Shown: piece by piece, positions 4,695 through 6,801 of the stretch
Position numbering within the stretch: the first letter of the stretch is position 1
How the letters are laid out: each line of letters begins with the position of its first letter
Source of the DNA: Campylobacter concisus
Lineage (GTDB): Bacteria; Campylobacterota; Campylobacteria; Campylobacterales; Campylobacteraceae
DNA: 6,801 bases
Reading direction: 5' to 3'
NCBI GenBank assembly: GCA_018375265.1
Contig: JAHADO010000070.1
Span: forward strand, 1 to 6,801
The notes under the pieces: model-generated
What the model was told of the DNA's origin: nothing
The model's database searches: none
The model's input: the letters and a program-made list of their open reading frames with translations, nothing else
Made by a program: the position numbers and the translations under genes

Positions 4695-6465
4695 CAAAAC
4701 CAACCTCTAAAATATCATCGTCATCAGAAACTACATTATTAGTGCCAACACCCTCGCAAACCACATCGTTCGCGATGAAGTTCACAGTCTTTCTGCCTGC
4801 AAACTCATTGATAGAAAGTGCGCCAAAGACGTGTAGCTTACTACATGTAAGCATTGAACCCAAGTCCTCGCCCTTGTTCCACATAACAACCTCAAAACCT
4901 TGAGCAAACATGCCTTTGACGTGCTGTTTTGTCGAACCCATGCGTGTCCACTCGCCATCAGACGGACTAAACGTGAACATAATAACAGGTGCTTCAAACC
5001 CATTACCAAAAGGAGCAAACTGCTTCAGTTCATAAATAAATTCCAAGAACAGAGGAATGTCAATATTACTATCACCAGTATCATCAGTTGCAATCTCAAT
5101 ATCGCAAGATAAAACGTCATCTTCAGATACCTCAGGTCTTAACTCGTCTGCTTTCTTATCAACGTATGCTGCAAGAGCCTTCAACTCGCGCAAGTCGGTA
5201 ACACCAATACCAAAGGCGCCCTCATGACCAGCCGCATGAAAACCAGCAGGCTGCAAAAGAGAAATAGCAGGGAACCATAAAGGACTACGACCACTTCCTC
5301 TAAACCCGTTTCCGCCATTGCTCGCCAGAACAAACGTTGGCTCGCCAGTCTCACCAATTCTCTTTGTCGCTAAAAGACCAAGAATACCAGCAGGTGCATT
5401 AGAATAATAAATATGAGGTGCATATGACTGAGCCATGCCCATCATTTCCTCATAATAAGCAGCGACAGCAGCTTTACGCTCCTCATTCAAATCCCAAAGT
5501 TTTTTGGCACACTCGTCAGCATTATCACTGAAGAAAACACCAAAAGGAATATCAGTGACAACGTTCATACGCTTAACTGAGTTAAACATAGGCGCTAAAT
5601 AATAACCAAAAAATTCCTCAGTAATGTCATCTTGACGACGCAACTTACCATTCTGAATAAAAAGCTTCAGAACACAGACAAGACCCTTGAACGCACTAAC
5701 GAATCGCTCGTCAGCGTTCATATAGGTCAAAAATGGAGACTCTTGTACACGACCATCTTGTAACACAACAGGCCACAGAAGTCGCAAAATAGCACAAGAA
5801 TCACGAACTAAGTCACGATTCTCATATACCAAAGGCATAACATCAGAGATTGTACCAATGCCTGCAAAAACACGCAGACGCCTAATATTCTCACGCTGAG
5901 ACAACGTTCCATACGTATCAGCATAATATTGTAATACCTGATAAAACACATGAGCACCACAAATACCTTTATTCTTATAGGTATCATCAAGCCTATTAGG
6001 ATTAACAACCACAAGCGCATCTAATGACTTAGTATCATCCAACTCCTGCTTGTGGTGGTCAGTAATCAGTACCTTAATATGCTTATCAGTTGCAAACTCT
6101 GCACCTGCATAACAAGTAATACCTGTATCGCATGAAATAATAGCATCAACATCTGGATACTTTACTAAAATATCACGAATAATATTTTCATCAAAACCAT
6201 AACCATCACTAGGATTAGGACGGTACAAGTCAACATTAAAACCAAGCTCAGACAAACCTGCATAGCCGAGAGTACCAGACATAATACCATCCATATCAAA
6301 ATCTGGCAAAATAACAAGATGTTCTCCTGACTCACGAATAACATTAAGTTCACGAGCCATAGTATCAATATCGAGCAACTCTGCATGCTCAGGGTTATTC
6401 AAATCAGCTAACTTCTTTAATGTATAACCTCGAGCATATAAATACTTTTCAATCAGTCGGTTCAT
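4687..6465 (-). CDS. recJ: RecJ-family single-stranded-DNA-specific 5'-3' exonuclease (DHH/DHHA1)
   Basis: RecJ degrades single-stranded DNA 5' to 3' in the cytoplasm for recombination and repair, with Mn/Mg at a DHH active site. The 592 aa are close to the usual 560-580. DHH domain: LPDFDMDG (Asp55, Asp57, Asp59), SDGYGF (86-91), SCDTGI (Asp113), ITDHH (Asp136, His137, His138), ICGAHVFY (168-175) and GTISDVMPL.ENRDLV (204-220). The middle region (about 225-340) is helical. DHHA1 domain: GILGLLATKRI (360-370), FRGSGRS (388-394) and AAGHEGAFGIG (411-421), the RecJ equivalents of SGRS and GGHxxAAG. The OB-like C-terminal part contains FAPFGNGFEAPVI. The last 13 residues are acidic (SDDDDILEVGFDE). 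GTxxDVxPL points to RecJ rather than a short DHH phosphodiesterase. The start has AAGGTGG about four bases upstream and a strong promoter at 6495-6524. It leads an operon with the CPBP protease. Whether it is the host recJ or an element-borne extra copy cannot be decided here. Confidence 0.92.
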   Translation of the reverse strand: MNRLIEKYLYARGYTLKKLADLNNPEHAELLDIDTMARELNVIRESGEHLVILPDFDMDGIMSGTLGYAGLSELGFNVDLYRPNPSDGYGFDENIIRDILVKYPDVDAIISCDTGITCYAGAEFATDKHIKVLITDHHKQELDDTKSLDALVVVNPNRLDDTYKNKGICGAHVFYQVLQYYADTYGTLSQRENIRRLRVFAGIGTISDVMPLVYENRDLVRDSCAILRLLWPVVLQDGRVQESPFLTYMNADERFVSAFKGLVCVLKLFIQNGKLRRQDDITEEFFGYYLAPMFNSVKRMNVVTDIPFGVFFSDNADECAKKLWDLNEERKAAVAAYYEEMMGMAQSYAPHIYYSNAPAGILGLLATKRIGETGEPTFVLASNGGNGFRGSGRSPLWFPAISLLQPAGFHAAGHEGAFGIGVTDLRELKALAAYVDKKADELRPEVSEDDVLSCDIEIATDDTGDSNIDIPLFLEFIYELKQFAPFGNGFEAPVIMFTFSPSDGEWTRMGSTKQHVKGMFAQGFEVVMWNKGEDLGSMLTCSKLHVFGALSINEFAGRKTVNFIANDVVCEGVGTNNVVSDDDDILEVGFDE

Positions 6466-6494
6466 ATAACCACCTTTCGTTTATTCATAGAAAT

Positions 6495-6524
6495 AGTATA
6501 TCATGAAAAACAAACAGTTGTCAA
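6495..6524 (-). promoter_or_regulatory. Sigma-70-type promoter of the recJ operon
   Basis: On the minus strand, TTGACA (6519-6524) and TATACT (6495-6500) are separated by 18 bases. Transcription would start near 6488, about 22 bases before the recJ ATG, leaving a very short leader with AAGGTGG as ribosome site. On the plus strand the -35 reads TTGTCA (6518-6523), so a divergent promoter could share it. Confidence 0.85.
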
Positions 6525-6572
6525 GTAAAAATAAAAACTTTTTTAAATATTTACAACAAATATTGAGGAAAA

Positions 6573-6608
6573 GTGATTGAACACGAGCGAAAGCGAGTGC
6601 GAAATCAC
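6573..6608 (+). ncRNA. Hairpin with two tandem GA modules and a GAAA tetraloop
   Basis: GTGATT (6573-6578) pairs with AATCAC (6603-6608). A 3x3 internal loop, GAA (6579-6581) against CGA (6600-6602), allows tandem G-A pairs plus an A-C. CAC (6582-6584) pairs with GTG (6597-6599). A symmetric GA/GA loop follows (6585-6586 with 6595-6596). GC/GC closes a GAAA tetraloop (6589-6592). The tandem GA step resembles that of the hairpins at 1271 and 2966. The strand is assumed; no close promoter is certain. Confidence 0.45.
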
Positions 6609-6652
6609 CGCGAAGCGTTAGCGTAGCGAGGAGAAAAGAGAAAATACAAACT

Positions 6653-6683
6653 TTTTCAAAAAATCTTTACAGAATATACTGTA
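6653..6683 (+). promoter_or_regulatory. Possible plus-strand promoter with a palindrome over the -10
   Basis: TTTTCA (6653-6658, 4 of 6 to consensus) and TATACT (6675-6680, 5 of 6) are 16 bases apart. The 16-base dyad TACAG-AATATA-CTGTA (6668-6683) covers the -10, a classical repressor-operator position. Transcription would begin near 6687, just before the hairpin array. Confidence 0.45.
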
Positions 6684-6699
6684 GCAAGAGTGAGAAAGA

Positions 6700-6766
6700 G
6701 ATAGACCCTAGTCTATCGAGAGACGTTATAGAAGAACGTCTACTCGAATCTATTAAAATAATAGAT
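6700..6766 (+). ncRNA. Array of three abutting hairpins in a probable 5' leader
   Basis: Hairpin 1 pairs GATAGAC (6700-6706) with GTCTATC (6711-6717) over CCTA. Hairpin 2 pairs TCGAGAGACGTT (6716-6727) with AACGTCT (6735-6741) and CTCGA (6743-6747), with A6742 bulged; its last two outer pairs compete with hairpin 1. Hairpin 3 pairs ATCTATTA (6748-6755) with TAATAGAT (6759-6766) over AAA. No T-tract follows, so these are not terminators. The array fits a structured untranslated leader downstream of the promoter at 6653-6680. Confidence 0.5.
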
Positions 6767-6801
6767 ATAAACGAGAAATAAATTATAATAAAACAATGAT
6801 G

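Larger units (their letters stand above)
6466..6801. other. Divergent intergenic region, 336 bases, no substantial gene
   Basis: From left to right it contains the recJ ribosome site and promoter (minus strand), an A/T-rich stretch, a GA-rich hairpin (6573-6608) overlapping a possible 17-codon reading frame, AGCG-rich text (6609-6631), a possible plus-strand promoter with a palindrome, three abutting hairpins and an AT-rich end with ATGATG at 6796-6801. The right part probably is the leader of a plus-strand gene beyond the window. No strong ribosome site precedes ATGATG, so it need not be the start. Confidence 0.6.

Noticed and set aside
4695..4703. TTG start at 4703 for the CPBP protease
   Set aside because: The ATG at 4694 has a better placed AGAGG and gives a normal 8-base stop/start overlap with recJ.

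Overview
The window comes from a low-to-medium GC Gram-positive bacterium or an element living in one. It encodes a cell-wall sorting signal, a class B sortase, a lipoprotein signal peptide and strong purine-rich ribosome binding sites. The VaFE-type surface protein, and the C-ending codons of two of the genes, would fit Coriobacteriia (Olsenella/Atopobium-like) or Firmicutes; the sequence alone does not decide. The gene mix (surface adhesin fragment, sortase, exported nuclease, stand-alone ClpP, RecJ-type exonuclease, CPBP protease, small basic protein) is typical of accessory DNA such as an integrative conjugative element, large plasmid or phage-plasmid. No integrase, relaxase, replication or capsid gene is visible, so this remains an inference.

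Layout, left to right. Plus strand: the 3' end of a VaFE-repeat surface protein with a VPQTG sorting signal (1-402) and its terminator; a lipoprotein DNA/RNA non-specific nuclease (530-1270); a hairpin element; an unrecognised membrane-anchored protein with an acidic linker (1371-2018) and terminator; a promoter and class B sortase (2154-2927) with terminator; a second copy of the hairpin element inside a structured 190-nt leader; clpP (3154-3732) and a terminator at the convergence point. Minus strand: a three-gene overlapping operon reading recJ (6465 to 4687), CPBP intramembrane protease (4694 to 3957) and a 65-aa basic protein (3967 to 3770), driven by a clear TTGACA-18-TATACT promoter at 6495-6524. 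The last 336 bases hold no substantial gene. They contain this promoter, a tandem-GA hairpin, a possible plus-strand promoter with a palindrome over its -10, and three abutting hairpins that probably form the 5' leader of a gene beginning at or beyond the right edge.

How the parts may work together: the plus-strand genes build the cell envelope (anchored adhesin, sortase, surface nuclease, membrane-tethered protein), with ClpP as a cytoplasmic protease. The minus-strand operon couples DNA processing (RecJ) to a membrane protease and a putative nucleic-acid-binding peptide by start/stop overlaps. The least explained signals are the non-coding ones: two covarying hairpins with a conserved tandem GA internal loop ahead of the 215-aa gene and clpP, a related GA-rich hairpin at the right end, and a hairpin array with interchangeable arms. 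These are candidates for an undescribed regulatory RNA or operator family.
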